Positions 12,701 to 24,832 of a DNA stretch of 64,000 nucleotides are shown here, piece by piece; the stretch's first letter is position 1, and each line of letters starts with the position of its first letter. This DNA comes from Conchocele bisecta (lineage: Eukaryota > Mollusca > Bivalvia > Lucinida > Thyasiridae). Both the position numbers and the translations under genes were made by a program. The notes under the pieces were generated by a model. The model made no database searches. It was not told the DNA's origin and saw nothing but the letters and a program-made list of their open reading frames with translations. The DNA lies in assembly GCA_029237695.1 (NCBI GenBank), contig CM055271.1:31926462-31990461 (forward strand), in the 5' to 3' direction.

Positions 12701-13179
12701 CTAATCAATTAAGCTGCTTCAATGGTTTCCTTATTGATTATACATGTAATAATACTCGTTTTGCAGTTAACATGGTATGCATGTATTATTGTTGTCATTG
12801 TTACCATATCCAACCGTGATTAGCTAATAGTAACAATGCAAACAATATGCCATGACTGAATAATGATTGAATTATATTTACAAATTATTTTTTTAATCGA
12901 CTGCGAACAAAATGGATCTCAAGAATTATGCAACGGACCCCTGTCCAGATCAGCCTGCCCGGCGAGCAGGCTGGTCAGGGCTTAACGCATTGGTCAATAT
13001 TGTCGGACGTGTTGTATTGTTGGATGACAATGAAGCTAGTGGTATTCTATTCGATTGTAAAGTAGCTGGCTTAGTGTATACTGATTGTATGTACGTTGCA
13101 TAACCCTCAATTAGCACTTTGTCCTTTCACTGCGCATGTGCGCGGCTCCCGTGACAAACGAAGTATGCAACAACATTCT
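9791..13179. other. Long non-coding stretch; few landmarks
   Basis: No gene can be supported. The landmarks are a G-run and C-run pair at about 11061-11109 that forms a GC hairpin around GGGGTCCGGACCCC; a short GAA run at 11993-12006; and two related words (GTGTAGCCCCAGGTCTGAAC at 12599 and CGTAGCCCCAGATCTGAACG at 13187) that suggest a small diverged duplication. The rest is AT-rich DNA with stops in all frames. Confidence 0.4.
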
Positions 13180-13254
13180 CAACCAGCGTAGCCCCAGATC
13201 TGAACGCATAATCATGCGATCTCATCAGAGACAATGCTGTTTGTCGACTATACT

Positions 13255-14172
13255 TCATTGTCGTTGCATAGTGAGGCGTCTCCTTATTGTAAACGCTTCT
13301 GTTATGAATTTACACAGATTTACCAATTCGCACCTGCTCGTAGATTGTAGTAGAATCGAGAATTTGTACATACTGGGACGGTTGTGATAATAACGTTTGA
13401 TGTATTTCTGTCTAATATTGTCAAAAACCGGGCATCTAATAACAAAATGATATTCATCCTCCAAATCGTTTGAGTTACACAGTTGGCAGAGGCGTTCATG
13501 TCTCACAATTATATTTGCCCCATACCTGCCAGTCTATATTCTTAATGGGTGTGATGATAGCAATAGTTTGCTTATTGAGCATCTCAGCCACCTGTTTCTA
13601 ACTTTGTCCAGATAGCATGAATACTGAAAACATAGTTTGACATATTTATACAATGTAAGTGCTCCATTACTTTGTAAATCGGCTTGCCACTTTTGTATGA
13701 AACAATCAAGTTCTGCTTTCTTAAATAATGCACAAAAATTGTTTTCGGACACTGATTGAGGGTCATTCCAAATATATGAGAATCCCATATTATCAAAAAG
13801 ACTCTTAACCTTGCTTACCCAATTGTTAAGTCCGTTTGTACAATCTAATAGAGCACTATTGTATATCACTTTCAGAATACAAGTTTGCCTTTTAACTAGC
13901 TTAAATCAGTATTTTACCATTCGAATATGTCTGTTTATGTAAAGAGGGTAGCGGCACAGTTCACCATATACACCTACATTGCTAGTAGAAAGTTTTACAC
14001 CTAAAACAGTCTTACAAAACGTGAGGTGAATGCGTTCAATTTCTTTGGATTTTGTGTTACCCCACACTTCACATCCATACGACAGAATTGAGGACACGAA
14101 CGCTTCAAATAGTTGGCACTGTATATGTGGGTTGAAGTCGTAGTGTCTAATGTTCGCCAACAAAGTGTTCAT
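13255..14172 (-). pseudogene. LINE C-terminal region with CCHC-type knuckle
   Basis: The segment SILSYGCEVWG near 14090 is the conserved region after the RT thumb in EEP-type LINEs. Following an in-frame stop, the same frame continues to CQLCNSNDLEDEYHF at about 13485, a Cys-x2-Cys then His-x4-Cys knuckle typical of the 3' end of these elements. The frame ends at a stop at 13255-13257. Confidence 0.75.
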
Positions 14173-15282
14173 GGCTTTTAACGCTTTTCGGTTTTAGTAG
14201 CGCCTGTTGATTGAGAGAAAACGACCCCGTGAAGTTGAAAACGACCCCGAGGTAATTGAAATCGTCTATGACATCAAGTACGTGGTCTTGATAATACCAG
14301 TTTTCGTCCGCTCTAAGCCTGCCTCGTTTTCGGAACACCACCACCTTCGTTTTGCCGGTATTTACTTCAAGTCCCCATCTCGTGCAGTACTCGTACAGTC
14401 GATTAAGGCTTGTTTGAAGTTCGTCGGGAGATTTTGCAAACAACACCATGTCGTCTGCGAATAACAGTAGTAGGATTGTTATATCATCGAATGTCAGACC
14501 ACTGTTAATGCTGTCTTGTAAATATAGTTCCAAATCTTCTATAAACAGGGCGAACTAATATGGGGGACATTATCTCCCCTTGACGTAATCCGAGCGAGAT
14601 TTCGAAAAAATCGGTGTACTGACCACTGTGCTTTCACACATGACTTTACAGTTTTATATATCCCTCGTACAATCCGTAGCATTTTCCCGTCCACCCCGAG
14701 ATGATGTAATTTCAGCCATAATCCGTTCCGGTAGACAGAATCAAACGCCTTCCGCAAATCTATAAACGCACAGTAAAGTCTTTGTTTCCTGCTAAGCATT
14801 CTTTCAATAACGGAGTTCAATACAAATATTGCGTCTATCGTCGATTTACCCTTTTGGAACCCGAATTGCGCGTCTGATATAACATTGTTGTTTTCACAGC
14901 ACTGGCTTACGCGGTTATTTAACACACTCGTGAACAATTTCCCCAGAAAACTTACTAATGTTATACCTCTATAATTGTTTGTATCTTCTGCGTCGCCCTT
15001 GTTTTTATACAGCGGAACTATGAAACCTTCGGTCCACTTGTCCTGGAAATATCCAGTGTCAAACACCATGTTAAAAATGTCTGCCAAATGTGCCGAAATA
15101 ATATCTCCCGCCTCCAAAAAGAATTCGTTCAGTATATGGTCCTCGGCTTCGGCCTTTTCCCTGTTGAGTTTTCGAATCGCCCTATCCACTTCCGGTATAG
15201 TAATGGGTTGGTCCAGCTCTTCAAATGTTGCCTCCGGTGTGTTGAAATCGTGTGTGTTGTTGAATAACACTGCAGTCTCCAA
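14147..15282 (-). pseudogene. LINE reverse transcriptase domain, broken
   Basis: The RT fingers and palm are readable: NYRGITL near 14960, QFGFQKGKSTIDA near 14860, FIDLRKAFDSV near 14750, then, after a frameshift close to 14535, the catalytic FADDMVLFA near 14450 and the primer-grip-like TGKTKVVVF near 14360. The two halves are in different frames, so the copy is inactive. A further frame change near 14170 leads into the C-terminal part. Confidence 0.9.
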
Positions 15283-15410
15283 GTGTGTTTCGTGTATTTC
15301 ACTAGACAGGTTCTTAAAATATGTGTGAAAGTCGTTTGCTGATATATTTGATGAGTTTTTGTTTTTTCGTTTAGAAAAATATTTCCAGAAATCCTTTGGC
15401 TTTTTTGTTT

Positions 15411-16640
15411 TCAGATTTTCAATTTCCTTTGCTTTTGTGATTTTGTATTCCGTGCAACGCGCTTAAATGTCTTTTTACAGTCGCTCAATGTGTGTCTATT
15501 TGCACTCGACTTTGTAGCGTTAAATTCCGACAACGCATTTCTGTACCGTTGTTTCGCTGCTATACAATCAGCGTCAAACCAGCCGTGATTGTTTCCCTTG
15601 TACCGCGGACTGCTAGTGTCTCTGTGTATTTTGTGTTTACTAAATAGGGGATCGGTGACATTGCGTATTGTATTGACGAATTCTGATATCGTGTCGTTCA
15701 CCGTCTGCTCACTGGCTGTATCGGAATTTATATTTGTTGTAATCATATTCAAACTTGGCAGGCTACTGATTATGCCATTGCGAAAGTTATCTCGTAGATG
15801 TTCACGCCACCTATATACTGTTTCATCGCGATGAGTTTGTAAACATGCTGGCGGGGTACACGCAATTGTGAAGGTTAACGGTGCATGATCATTGAATTCG
15901 TTGAAATTCTCTACTCTAAAATTAATCACCGAGTTAAAGTCACGCTCTTTCAATAGTAAATAGTCTATTACACTGCACCCCTGGCGATTGTAGTATGTAT
16001 ATGCACCGGTCATGTGATCGTCTCCTAGGCGCCCATTGGCCAATCGAAGGGACGTCGCTTTGCACAAGTCGATTAGTTTGATTCCCTGCGCGTTTGTAAC
16101 CGTGTCCTGGGAAACTCTGGCTAGTGGCGAATCCGGGATATAGTCGTCACTGTCTAAGTCACGCATGCACCTGTCTAGCACAATATGGTCTGCTTTACAC
16201 GAAACTCTCGCATTACAGTCCCCGGATATTACTATAGTGGATGTCTTCTTGCAAAGTTCGATATAAATCCGCATCTGTGACGTTTCTAGCTGGAGAATCA
16301 TCGCCCCACAAATATACTCCACACAGATATATGTCCTCAGTATTACGAAAGAAGCGACGGTCTAATTTTAACCACACTATTGTGTCATAATGGTTCCGTA
16401 TAATTTGTATTCCGTTTTTTATATTGTTCTTACAGTAAATCACCAGCCCCCGCTGTTTCTACGCGCCCGCCTATGTTTGAATTTGCGATACAGGTTAAAA
16501 CACGTATAACCACTCAGTTATACATCGCTGTTCTCGTCTGTCCATGATTCCGACAGTATTATTATATCGTGTCCATTTAATATTTCCGAAAAATCTGAGT
16601 CCCGTTGTTTGTCATACATGAAGTAATATGTGCTAGAAAT
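15411..16640 (-). pseudogene. LINE endonuclease (EEP) domain, broken
   Basis: This segment encodes the AP-endonuclease-like domain that nicks target DNA before target-primed reverse transcription. Visible motifs are DIIILSESWT near 16560-16590 (the catalytic Glu), YLCGVY, ISGDCNAR around 16210 (the catalytic Asp/Asn of the GD.N motif), VIDYLLL near 15960, and NDHAPL near 15880 (usually SDHxP, with the catalytic His). The frame changes near 16320 and near 16440, and a stop lies upstream of that, so no functional protein can be made. Downstream of the domain the frame continues through a basic linker to a stop at 15411. Confidence 0.85.
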
Positions 16641-16927
16641 CATCCATTCAGCATGGTAGAAAAGATAATATTTTCTATATCCAATTTGCAAATTGGTACC
16701 TACGACCTACACTATTGACAGTAATACTTATACTTATTTATTTATTTTACTTAATGGTGTTTCAAGGCTTGTCAACAGCTGAGAGTATTAATTATATGTA
16801 TCAGAGACGTTCATGTTGGAATACACAACATAGTAAACATGGTAATTGTCATGGTTGCATAAATATGAAATGGACATATAGAGAGACGAACAGACATTCA
16901 TCTGTATCTGAAATGTATGTGGATAAC

Positions 16928-17182
16928 TAATATGTGGCTATGACTGGAGAAATGGGGCTTATGGGATATGCTACCAGTGTGGCTCCTGATCAAATAGCAC
17001 ACTACTCTACCCTGATAACGATATAGTATGCTTGTTAGAAGCAGGATGGGTGTTTCACTGATGGAATGGCGAACAGTGCAGACCCTGATCAGATTGTGTG
17101 GATACACAGGCTGATCTGGATCTACACTGGTCACAATACCTTCGGCCCCATTTCTCCAGTCACAGCCACATATACAGGTGTT
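16928..17182. mobile_element. MITE-T copy, complete
   Basis: It starts TATGTGGCTATGACTGGAG and ends with the inverse (CTCCAGTCACAGCCACATA). About 45 bp of terminal inverted repeat is recognisable, including GGGGCTTATGGGAT on the left. Near the middle is an incomplete CTGATCAGATTGTG/CAGGCTGATCTGG inverted pair. Non-coding. Confidence 0.8.
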
Positions 17183-18910
17183 AGTAGCTACACGTTCATA
17201 TGAACCTTTCATAAGTATCTGGCAGCGTATAAGGTAAGAAAAATTAGTACATGTAAAATGGTCATTGTAAATTCGGTGGGAGGGGAATATATAGTTAAAA
17301 CTACTTTGTTGTAACATTGCATCATCTGCTGTAGACATTATGTAATCAGAATATGGGCATTCACTATATATTACAAACACTAGTAAGTACAATTAATTAC
17401 CATTGATACAATTAATAGACACCTAGAGAGATTTTCGTAATGAGACATATAGCGTAGTTGTTACCATCACTAAGTAAATGCGAAGCGGACGGACAGACGG
17501 ACGAACACTCGGACACACTGTATTTGAAGTGTGCACGGATAGCTATCAGTAGTGCATAAGTAGTCGCATATGCATTTAAACAATTTATAAGCAAGTGACA
17601 GTGCACATAACATAAATGAAATTCATTACATGTAAAATTCCCATTATAAAATGTGTGGGTGGGAATGGTGAAAACTACGTTGTTTTAACATTGTACCAGA
17701 GACTGCAGACATTAGATAATCGGCATATGTGAAATTAACATGTCTAATGAACACTACTAGGTACCATTGACACGAACAAAATACAAAAATACAATACTTT
17801 TATGGAGTTATTAAGGTAGATGTTTTGCCATTGAAATTCAATGGGTGGGGTAACAAAACGAGCAAAATTCTTCATCTGAATTAGAAGATATTATTTAATT
17901 GAACATTATTCCATTGTATAGTTATGAACACAACAGAAAACATACAAAACTGCCATATCAGTCGTTTCTAATGATAAAAAAAACAGTCGATTTTCAATGA
18001 AAAATGTGATTTTTCACAATTGCGAAAAGTCCGAAGGTGGTATACTTCTTTAAAATGGTGCCAAACATTCATCCAGCGGGTTACAGAGCGCAGACATACG
18101 GCATAGAACTCGTAATTGAATTTAGTTTCAGAAAAAATATGTCTGCAAAATCCGACAGGGTGGGGGAGGGGGCGGGGGTCATTTCTGGCTGACGGCCTAT
18201 TAGGGTGATGCGGCCAGCCAATCAAATTAACTCCATGGGTTATTACGCGTGTGTAAAAACACGGCATAACACGGTTAAATTAAAGTTAGTTAAGGCATAT
18301 GTACCTGTCGGTCCGCCCTGGTTGTCGTCACGCGGGATTCAAATCACCCGATTTCGCTCGTTTTACAGCCGTTATATACATGTACATATATTTGGAGCAA
18401 GATACATGGGCTTTCCCAGCTTTTTTGAAACGGGGACCGACTTCATGATGTTTGTGAGACTGCCGAAATCGGTATGTGGTCCGAGGGTATGCTCACCCAA
18501 ATGCACAATATAATAATTTTTCCTCAAACCTGGGGTTGAACTATCAAACCCCGTGAAACTGTTGAGGTATCGATGTGCACAATACTGAATTCCTGAAACC
18601 AGCGTTTTAGCTCCCACAATCGGTCTGACGAATGATTGTGCATTTGGCGCTTAAACAAATGTTTAAATGTTCAAACGCTGAAACGGTAGTTTTCCGAAAA
18701 ACAATCGATCGAAGCAAGAACCAGATGGTTTATTGTGAACACCGATAAATCAAACCTGGGTTTTAAGAAAAACTCCAAGTGCACATTAATTCTTCAAACC
18801 CGAGTTTGTGCATGGTCTGAGGAATTATTGTGCATTTAGTTTGCCATTGGAACGGCCAGTGAACAAAACAGTCCACTGGGGTGGTTGAACTTGGTTAGCG
18901 CGGCGCCCGC
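17183..18910. other. Intergenic, no gene recognised
   Basis: AT-rich sequence. GTACATGTAAAATGGTCATT (about 17247) and TTACATGTAAAATTCCCATT (about 17626) head two loosely similar blocks, suggesting a diverged duplication of about 380 bp. Open frames of 60-100 codons here have no motif and overlap on both strands. Confidence 0.4.
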
Positions 18911-19049
<139 letters not shown>

Positions 19050-19293
19050 GCTTACATTGCCATGGACTTGGTTACACCATACATGTACATTACCCCAAAC
19101 AAACGAAATTCCACCCACATCTACCAAAAAGCCACCAAAATACCCATATGACACCAACATACTGACCATCTGTTAAAACACGTGTGGGTACAATTGTATA
19201 TTTTAATTGAGAAGAGAGTTAAGATTAATAAAATGCAAAAACTGAAGAAAAAACCTTACATTTTGCAATTTTCACCCAACTGGTACCTTTTCT

Positions 19294-19735
19294 TTTCCGT
19301 TAACGGTGCACTCAGTAGGCACAACATATGTTCATTATATCAGAGACATCATCATGAGACATTTTCTGGCAAAATAAACATTCATTCACCATTGCCCCAC
19401 GTAGTGATTGGCATTATTATACATTTTATATCAGACGTAAATTTCCACGCCGATATATCGGGGGCGATAACCGTGTTTCCTTAAAATGTTAACGGACATT
19501 ACTATTTATTCTCTGCATTTATTTTTTTTGATGTGCAATGATCATACTTTAAAATCTGTCGAATGTTTTTATTTTTTTCAGGTGAAAAAATATCATGCCT
19601 CATTAATGATTTGCATATAAAACTAGCCTGACAACCGCGAGTAAAATAAATAAAAGTAGGTGATTATATCTGTATAGCGGACACTCGTAATTGTTAGAAC
19701 TGGTTGAATAGTGATACATCTGTACACTTTAACGG
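19294..19735. mobile_element. MITE-A copy, degraded ends
   Basis: The internal blocks CAGAGACATCATCATGAGAC, GATATATCGGGGGCGATAAC and TTAACGGACATTACTATTTA are shared with the complete copy at 23094-23600. The left end retains CACTCAGTAGGCACAA (about 19310). The right end is cut near 19735 just before a different TIR element. Confidence 0.65.
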
Positions 19736-19742
19736 TCGCAAC

Positions 19743-20140
19743 CAGTGGCGTAGCCAGGCATACGTACGCACGCACGCACGCACGCACGTGCGTACGAGAA
19801 AAAATAAAATAATTAAAAAAAAAAAGGCTTATTTTTCGAAATATGCAATAAAATCTTGAGGGTGGGGGGGGGGGGGGTTGCTATTGAGTCTGGAACAGAA
19901 CGCATTTTGTATCAAACGTACATGTCGATTACAAACAAATGGTGCCGTAAATAATGCAGGAAAACGCGTTAGATAGGATCTCCGTGTCAAAAAAAATCCG
20001 GGTGGGGGGGCATGCCCCCGGACCCCCCTAGCACACACTCTCCCCTCACTTCGCTAGGTCGACGAGTGAGCCATGCTCACCCAATGTTCTACCATTTGAT
20101 ATGTGTGCGTATCAGAAATTTGTCCCTGGCTACGCCCCTG
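19743..20140. mobile_element. 398-bp TIR element flanked by GCAAC direct repeats
   Basis: The left end is CAGTGGCGTAGCCAGG (from 19743); the right end CCTGGCTACGCCCCTG (to 20140) is its near-perfect inverse. GCAAC lies immediately outside both ends (19738-19742 and 20141-20145), consistent with a 5-bp target duplication. The interior holds an (ACGC)n run at about 19765-19788, a poly-G tract and the palindromic GCATGCCCCCGGACCCCCC. Non-coding; superfamily not assigned. Confidence 0.8.
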
Positions 20141-20145
20141 GCAAC

Positions 20146-21087
20146 TATTCGAGAAAGACGGTGCGCCACAAAAATAAGCGGCAACATTTCACCTTGATAG
20201 AATGACGTCATCAGTGATCAGGCAAAAAGCACGTGCAATTTCGCGGAAGTGGGTGACCAGAATTTGTCGTTGGCAGAAGTTTTCAACAGACATGTTTTTC
20301 AAGAGTTAAGCCAAATACAAACATGTTATTTGCATACTTAAACAGTTAACAAATATAGTATTGTAACTCTATTTATAGAAGCCATTCTCTGGAAGTCAGC
20401 ACAGGATGTAACAGTTTCAAATTACATGAATTGAATATTGTCTTCGTGATAACTGATACCGGTAACCGCAGGTAACCAATTGCCGTGAATTTATTACATT
20501 GGTCATAGAGTGACATAATTGTAAGAACCTTGAGTGTGGCGTGGATCGCCCAATGGGGGGCGTGAATCGCCCAATGGGGGTGGGGGTGGGGCGGTTGTGG
20601 GCATAAGAGTCCGGACCCCCCCCCCCCCTGCAATTATTTCTGTATCCGCACCTGCAAACACCATGTGATGTCATACATCACACAATTTACGTCACTTGCT
20701 GACGTCAGAATGTCATTACATTTTACCTGCACAAACATTTTTGAACTGCGTTGAATATTCAGGAAAGTTTGACCGAATATGCAGATGGTAATGCCATATA
20801 AATTTGTTTGGAAAGCCTTAGGTGCGCAGAATTAGCCGACACCATTGTAACTCTTTTACATTTCCTTACACTGCATAATCGTGACTTCATGACTGTCTTG
20901 ATTTACAACTTGATTGGGTCGGTGATGTTCTCGTTTATACACTGCGTTACATAAGAGTTATGACTGAGTAGTCTTTCCAGATGTGCGTTTGAAGCGTTCT
21001 TTGTTTACTTTCTCCTTCGTGGAGAGTGACCTAAGAAATTTGCTAATACACAGTATTAGGTAAGTTTATAGTAGTATTTTTGTGATA
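20146..21087. other. Intergenic; GC-rich palindromic patch
   Basis: No gene. Two tandem words CGCCCAATGGGGG (about 20548 and 20567) precede a G-rich/C-rich pair and GAGTCCGGACCCCCC (about 20608), similar to the patches at 11.06 kb and 20.01 kb. This may be a shared terminal segment of a transposon family. Confidence 0.4.
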
Positions 21088-21401
21088 TATTGTAGAATTG
21101 TCTCTCACTAACAACATGGTGAAGTGTGAACGTCAACACACCGCAGATATTTTCTAGATTTTGGTGAGCGAAGTCTAAATGCTATATTTTACTGTAGCAT
21201 GGTGTAGCGATATAGTGCAACCCGTTGCCTATAAAGCGGAAAACAGGCAGCTAGTTTGTGTCGTGTTGTAGAATTGTCTCTCCTTAAACAATATAGCGAA
21301 GTATGAATGTCAATGCCCTGCGGGTTTTTTTCTATATTTTAGTGCGCGAACTGTAAATGCTATTACGTACATGTTACTGAGTTGCGATATAGTGCAACCA
21401 G

Positions 21402-22609
21402 TAGGGCTGTAACGATACGGCAAGGCCACGATACGATACGTATCGCGATACTAGGACCACGATACGATACGTATCGATACGGGAACGATACACAGTAACA
21501 ACAGAGTGAACGGCAAACAACACCTTTTTATTTTCAGAACAAAAAACAAATATACCCCCCACCACCACCCACCCGTTGCCCCAACCCTGTAGGTTAAATG
21601 TGTGTATTGAACTAGAAAGAAACTATTGAAATATAGTCGTTACAACTGCTTGCTCACATAACCAAATTACAGTTTGATATTCATATTCGTTTTCAGAAAT
21701 ACCAACACATCAACGTTCTTACTCGATAGGCCAGCTCGCTGTGCACTAACTATGTCACCTGCGGTGGAAAATACACGTTCACTGGGGACCGAAGTGGCTG
21801 GCACACCCAGGCACATCTGGGCTAGCACAGCCATATTCGGGAACCTGTGCTGGTTTACTTTCCACCATTCAGTAATATTTGTTGTTGTTGTTAACTTGTT
21901 AAGTCAAAGCGTCCCCATTTCAAATCGTCCCCATGTCAAAAACGTATAGTTGTCAAAACGTCCTTCCCGTTTCACCAAATATTTCGCAAACTTTCGGCTC
22001 TAGTATGACCTGTGTACTATTTAGAATATTATTATGATTTATTTGGTGATACTACTTCGAATCTCTAAGCAATAAAAACAATAACTCGTGTCGCAGGGTT
22101 TAGAAAAATGTGTACCGGTCCGCGACTAGAACCGGGGACATTAACTACGTTGTGACCAGCAAATTTTCAACTGGGTACGTTTTGTATTGGGGATGTTTTG
22201 GCGTGTATTCGTGGACGTGTATTCATTGGCCAATGCGCAGGTGCGTGTCTTATTATCCAATCAGACGGGAGATGAGACTGTGCATATTATTAATTCGGCT
22301 TCTGCAACTTCCGGAATATTATGAAAACAACATTGACAACAGACAGCGTAAACAGGTATATACTCTGAATATACATGCATACACCATGACGGTAATGTGA
22401 CATGTCACGGTAGGTATAGTTTTACAATTTACAACTAACAGTTCAGAAAAAACACCCAATTTACCACAAGTCAATTGTTGTCTTGTATACAAACACTGAC
22501 ATTACAGAAGTGCATTTAACACTATTTTCATCAACAATGTATCGTTTGTGTATAGATACGGTCTGAGCGTATCGATGTATCGTATCGTTGCACTAGCAAC
22601 AGCCCCCTA
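21402..22609 (-). mobile_element. Internally deleted hAT DNA transposon with 8-bp target duplication
   Basis: The left end TAGGGCTGTAACGATACG and the right end (inverse of TAGGGGGCTGTTGC...GTATCGTATCG) form imperfect inverted repeats with clustered CGATACG words. The octamer GCAACCAG flanks both ends exactly (21394-21401 and 22610-22617), the length known for hAT elements. At about 1.2 kb it is far shorter than an autonomous hAT; only the end of the transposase gene remains. No neighbouring gene depends on it. Confidence 0.9.
21667..21903 (-). pseudogene. hAT transposase C-terminal dimerisation domain remnant
   Basis: The minus strand encodes 78 codons ending in a stop at 21667-21669. Visible motifs are EWWKVNQHRFP, MAVLAQMCLGVPATSVPSER, VFSTAGDIV and SAQRAGLSSKNVDVLVFLK, the classic hAT-family C-terminal dimerisation region (WW..N..RFP...A...L..PATS..SER.FS.AG...). 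The upstream catalytic part is deleted; an in-frame stop lies at 21904-21906. Confidence 0.9.
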
Positions 22610-22690
22610 GCAACCAGTGTTGCCTATAAAGCAGTAAATGTGCAGCTAGCATTCAGGGTATGTCATTGTGATCACACGGTCTATTATTTA

Positions 22691-22985
22691 GTCCGGCGTA
22701 ATTGATTTTTCATCAACACGACTGGTTTCTTCCTTTTAATGATGACCATGTTCCAGCCGTTAACGCTACGAGTTACTGAGATGGCGGCGTCCTGGAACAT
22801 TCTGTTTGTTTTCTTTTCACCTGGTGAGGTGATAGGTAGTCGGTTACATCAGTGGATGTCACTATTTTTGGATGTACCTGCCCTTTGTCCGTCTGGTGTT
22901 CTGTCGCTGTTCATCGGAGATATCGGTCCAATAGTCAATGTCCACTAAGTGGTGACGGAAACTTTTCCTGCTGCTAAAGCTTTCA
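22691..22985. other. Intergenic, nothing recognised
   Basis: A 69-codon open frame (22739-22948) shows no motif and is not called. Confidence 0.35.
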
Positions 22986-23660
22986 GGGGCCCGTTTCACT
23001 AAACTTCATACGAATAAGATGTTCGTACGTGCAAATTTAAGATCGTCTGGAATTTTCATAGGCTCAATAAATGTAAATCCAATAATTGTTCTTAAAGGTA
23101 CATGCCCACGCAGTAGGTTATAATATAGTGATACAGATACTTTTGTATATTCTGTACGTATGACATTTTCTGGCATTTTCACCATTACCCCACATATTGA
23201 TCGGCATTATTATACATTTTATTTTAGACAAAGAATTTCACACTGATATCAGGGGCGATAACCGTGTTTCCTTAAAATGTTAACGGACATTACTATTTAT
23301 TCTCTGTATTTATTTTTTGATGTGCAATGATCATACTTTATAATCTGTCGAAAATATTGTTTTTTCAGGTGACGCATTTCATTAGTATAAATAAGTAAAA
23401 AATATCATGCCTCATTTGCATATGAAAATAGTCTGATACCAACGCGCATCACTCACTATCAGTAAAATAAATATTACTAAATATTACTGTTTTCCGGGCA
23501 GTTGTAATTTTTAGAACTGGTGGAATAATGACACAATTATACACTTATTTAATTCCTATAAAGAACATTTTGTGCTTACTGAGTGGGCATGTACCTTTAA
23601 TGTGAAATTTACAGACTATCATCATTTTAGTCGTACAAAGTTTTGTGAAACGGCCACCAG
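22986..23660. mobile_element. GGGCCGTTTCACTAAACTTC MITE split by a MITE-A insertion
   Basis: The outer ends GGGCCCGTTTCACTAAACTT (about 22988) and AAGTTTTGTGAAACGGCC (about 23637-23655) match the MITE at 1258-1500. Its interior is interrupted at about 23093 by a full MITE-A and resumes with ATGTGAAATTTACAGACTAT at 23600. Confidence 0.8.
23094..23600. mobile_element. MITE-A, complete reference copy (~505 bp)
   Basis: The ends are TAAAGGTACATGCCCACGCA and TGAGTGGGCATGTACCTTTA, giving inverted repeats of at least 17 bp that continue as CAGTAGG/CCTACT-like words. Insertion at TA is suggested by the flanks (TTCT|TA and TA|ATGTG). The interior is non-coding and shared with four other copies in this window. 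Confidence 0.85.
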
Positions 23661-23788
23661 GTGCATGTGCACTTCTAACAGATCACAGTCCGTTCAATAG
23701 GACAAAACAATTTTCCTAGGCACTTGTTTTCTTTTACAGTGTAACAATATGTACATGCTTACCACCAATATTTGTTAAATATTCTTTT
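23661..23788. other. Short spacer
   Basis: AT-rich spacer ending in a T-run that marks the start of the next element. Confidence 0.3.
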
Positions 23789-24362
23789 TTGTCAAGTCCG
23801 CTTGCGGAAAGCGAGACAGTGATCACAATGACGTCCGGGTGTCCGTCCGTCCGAAATCTGCGTTAAAGTTTTTAAATACCTTATATCTCTGCAGTCCTAA
23901 GTCACATTGACTTGAAACTTCATGTGCTTATTAGTCATGATCCATATATTCATGCTGTATCCCACTCATGCGGCCCCTGTGCCCAAGGTCAAGGTCAAAT
24001 GACTTAGAAGTTTGCGTTCCGATATCTGCGTTAAAGTTTTTAAATACCTTATATCTCTGCAGTCCTAAGTCACATTGACTTGAAACTTCATATGCTTATT
24101 AGTCATCATCCATATATTCATTCTGTGTCCCACTCATGTGGCCCCTGTGCCCCTATGTCAAGGTCAAATGACTTAGAAATTTGCGTTTAAGTTTCTGTCA
24201 AAATTTGCGTTAAAGGTTTCACATACCTACTATCTCTGTAACCGTAAGTCAGATTTGCTTGAAACTTTGTATGCTTATTTGGCATCAAACTTCAAATAAA
24301 TACACTCTTAGACCATCAAATACCTCGGCGGGCTCGACTATGCGGGCTGCGGCCATCTGGTT
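23789..24362 (+). mobile_element. Helentron-like element H1 (two internal tandem units)
   Basis: After TTTTTT it starts GTCAAGTCCGCTTGCGGAAA, with an internal TCCGCTTGCGGA palindrome, followed by GTGTCCGTCCGTCC. Two units about 160 bp apart (CTGCGTTAAAGTTTTTAAA at about 23860 and 24020) contain CTTGAAACTTCAT and AAGGTCAAATGACTT. The 3' part CTCGGCGGGCTCGACTATGC then GGGCTGCGGCCATCTGG resembles the terminal region of other families in this window (28640, 53350). A terminal TCTTGTT is not seen, so the 3' end may be lost to the foldback insertion that follows. Confidence 0.6.
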
Positions 24363-24394
24363 ATACATGTACATCCCGTTTGAAAAACTGGACA

Positions 24395-24832
24395 TATCAG
24401 AGCTCCAGATAAGTTTTGTATCTAAAGAGTATTATACCCTCATATTTCAAATTCAAAGTGTATTTTACTTTTACAAATGTATTATTGATGTTCTTCCTTA
24501 TTAAATAGGGAACAATGATAACAAAAATTCAAACAAATTTAAAAATTCACTTATTTGAGCTGCAAAAAGCAGCTCAACTAAGTAAAATTTCAACTTTATT
24601 ACCGTATTTTCACTCCTCAATTTGAAAATCAATGCATATTTTCTAAGATTTGAAGTTGAACATTTAAAAGCACTGCTCAAATAAGTGATTTTTTAATTTT
24701 TTTTGTTTATCATGTGTTCCATATTTAATATGGACATTTGTAAATGTAAAATACACATTGAATTTGAAATCTGGGGCTATAATACTCTTTTAGATACAAA
24801 ACTTATCTGAAGCTCTGGTATTTTGTAATAAC
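24395..24832. mobile_element. Foldback element with ~150-bp arms
   Basis: CAGAGCTCCAGATAAGTTTT with TGTATCTAAAGAGTATTATA (24398-24440) is inverted at about 24775-24828. The arms continue inward through AAATTCAAAGTGTATTTTAC and TTTACAAATGT, and AATTCACTTATTTGAGCTGC is inverted near 24660-24690. The centre is AT-rich. Non-coding. Confidence 0.75.

Larger units (their letters stand above)
13180..16660 (-). mobile_element. Decayed non-LTR retrotransposon (LINE) with EEP endonuclease and reverse transcriptase
   Basis: Reading the minus strand from about 16640 to 13255 gives, in order, an endonuclease/exonuclease/phosphatase (EEP) domain, a reverse transcriptase and a C-terminal CCHC-like knuckle. 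The coding sequence changes frame at least four times and has stops, so the copy is dead. The start of the endonuclease (the region with the first catalytic Asn) is missing and upstream DNA is unrelated, which suggests a 5'-truncated copy. No poly-A-like tail was clear at the 3' end near 13.2 kb. Domain order and the C-terminal knuckle resemble I/Ingi-like clades; clade assignment is tentative. Confidence 0.85.
21088..22690 (+). repeat. Tandem duplication of ~180 bp, second copy interrupted by a hAT element
   Basis: Copy one (21088-21265) and copy two (21266-21401 plus 22618-22690) share TTGTAGAATTGTCTCTC, GATATAGTGCAACC and GTTGCCTATAAAGC. The intact first copy shows the empty site for the hAT insertion in the second. 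The host sequence itself has no recognised function. Confidence 0.8.
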
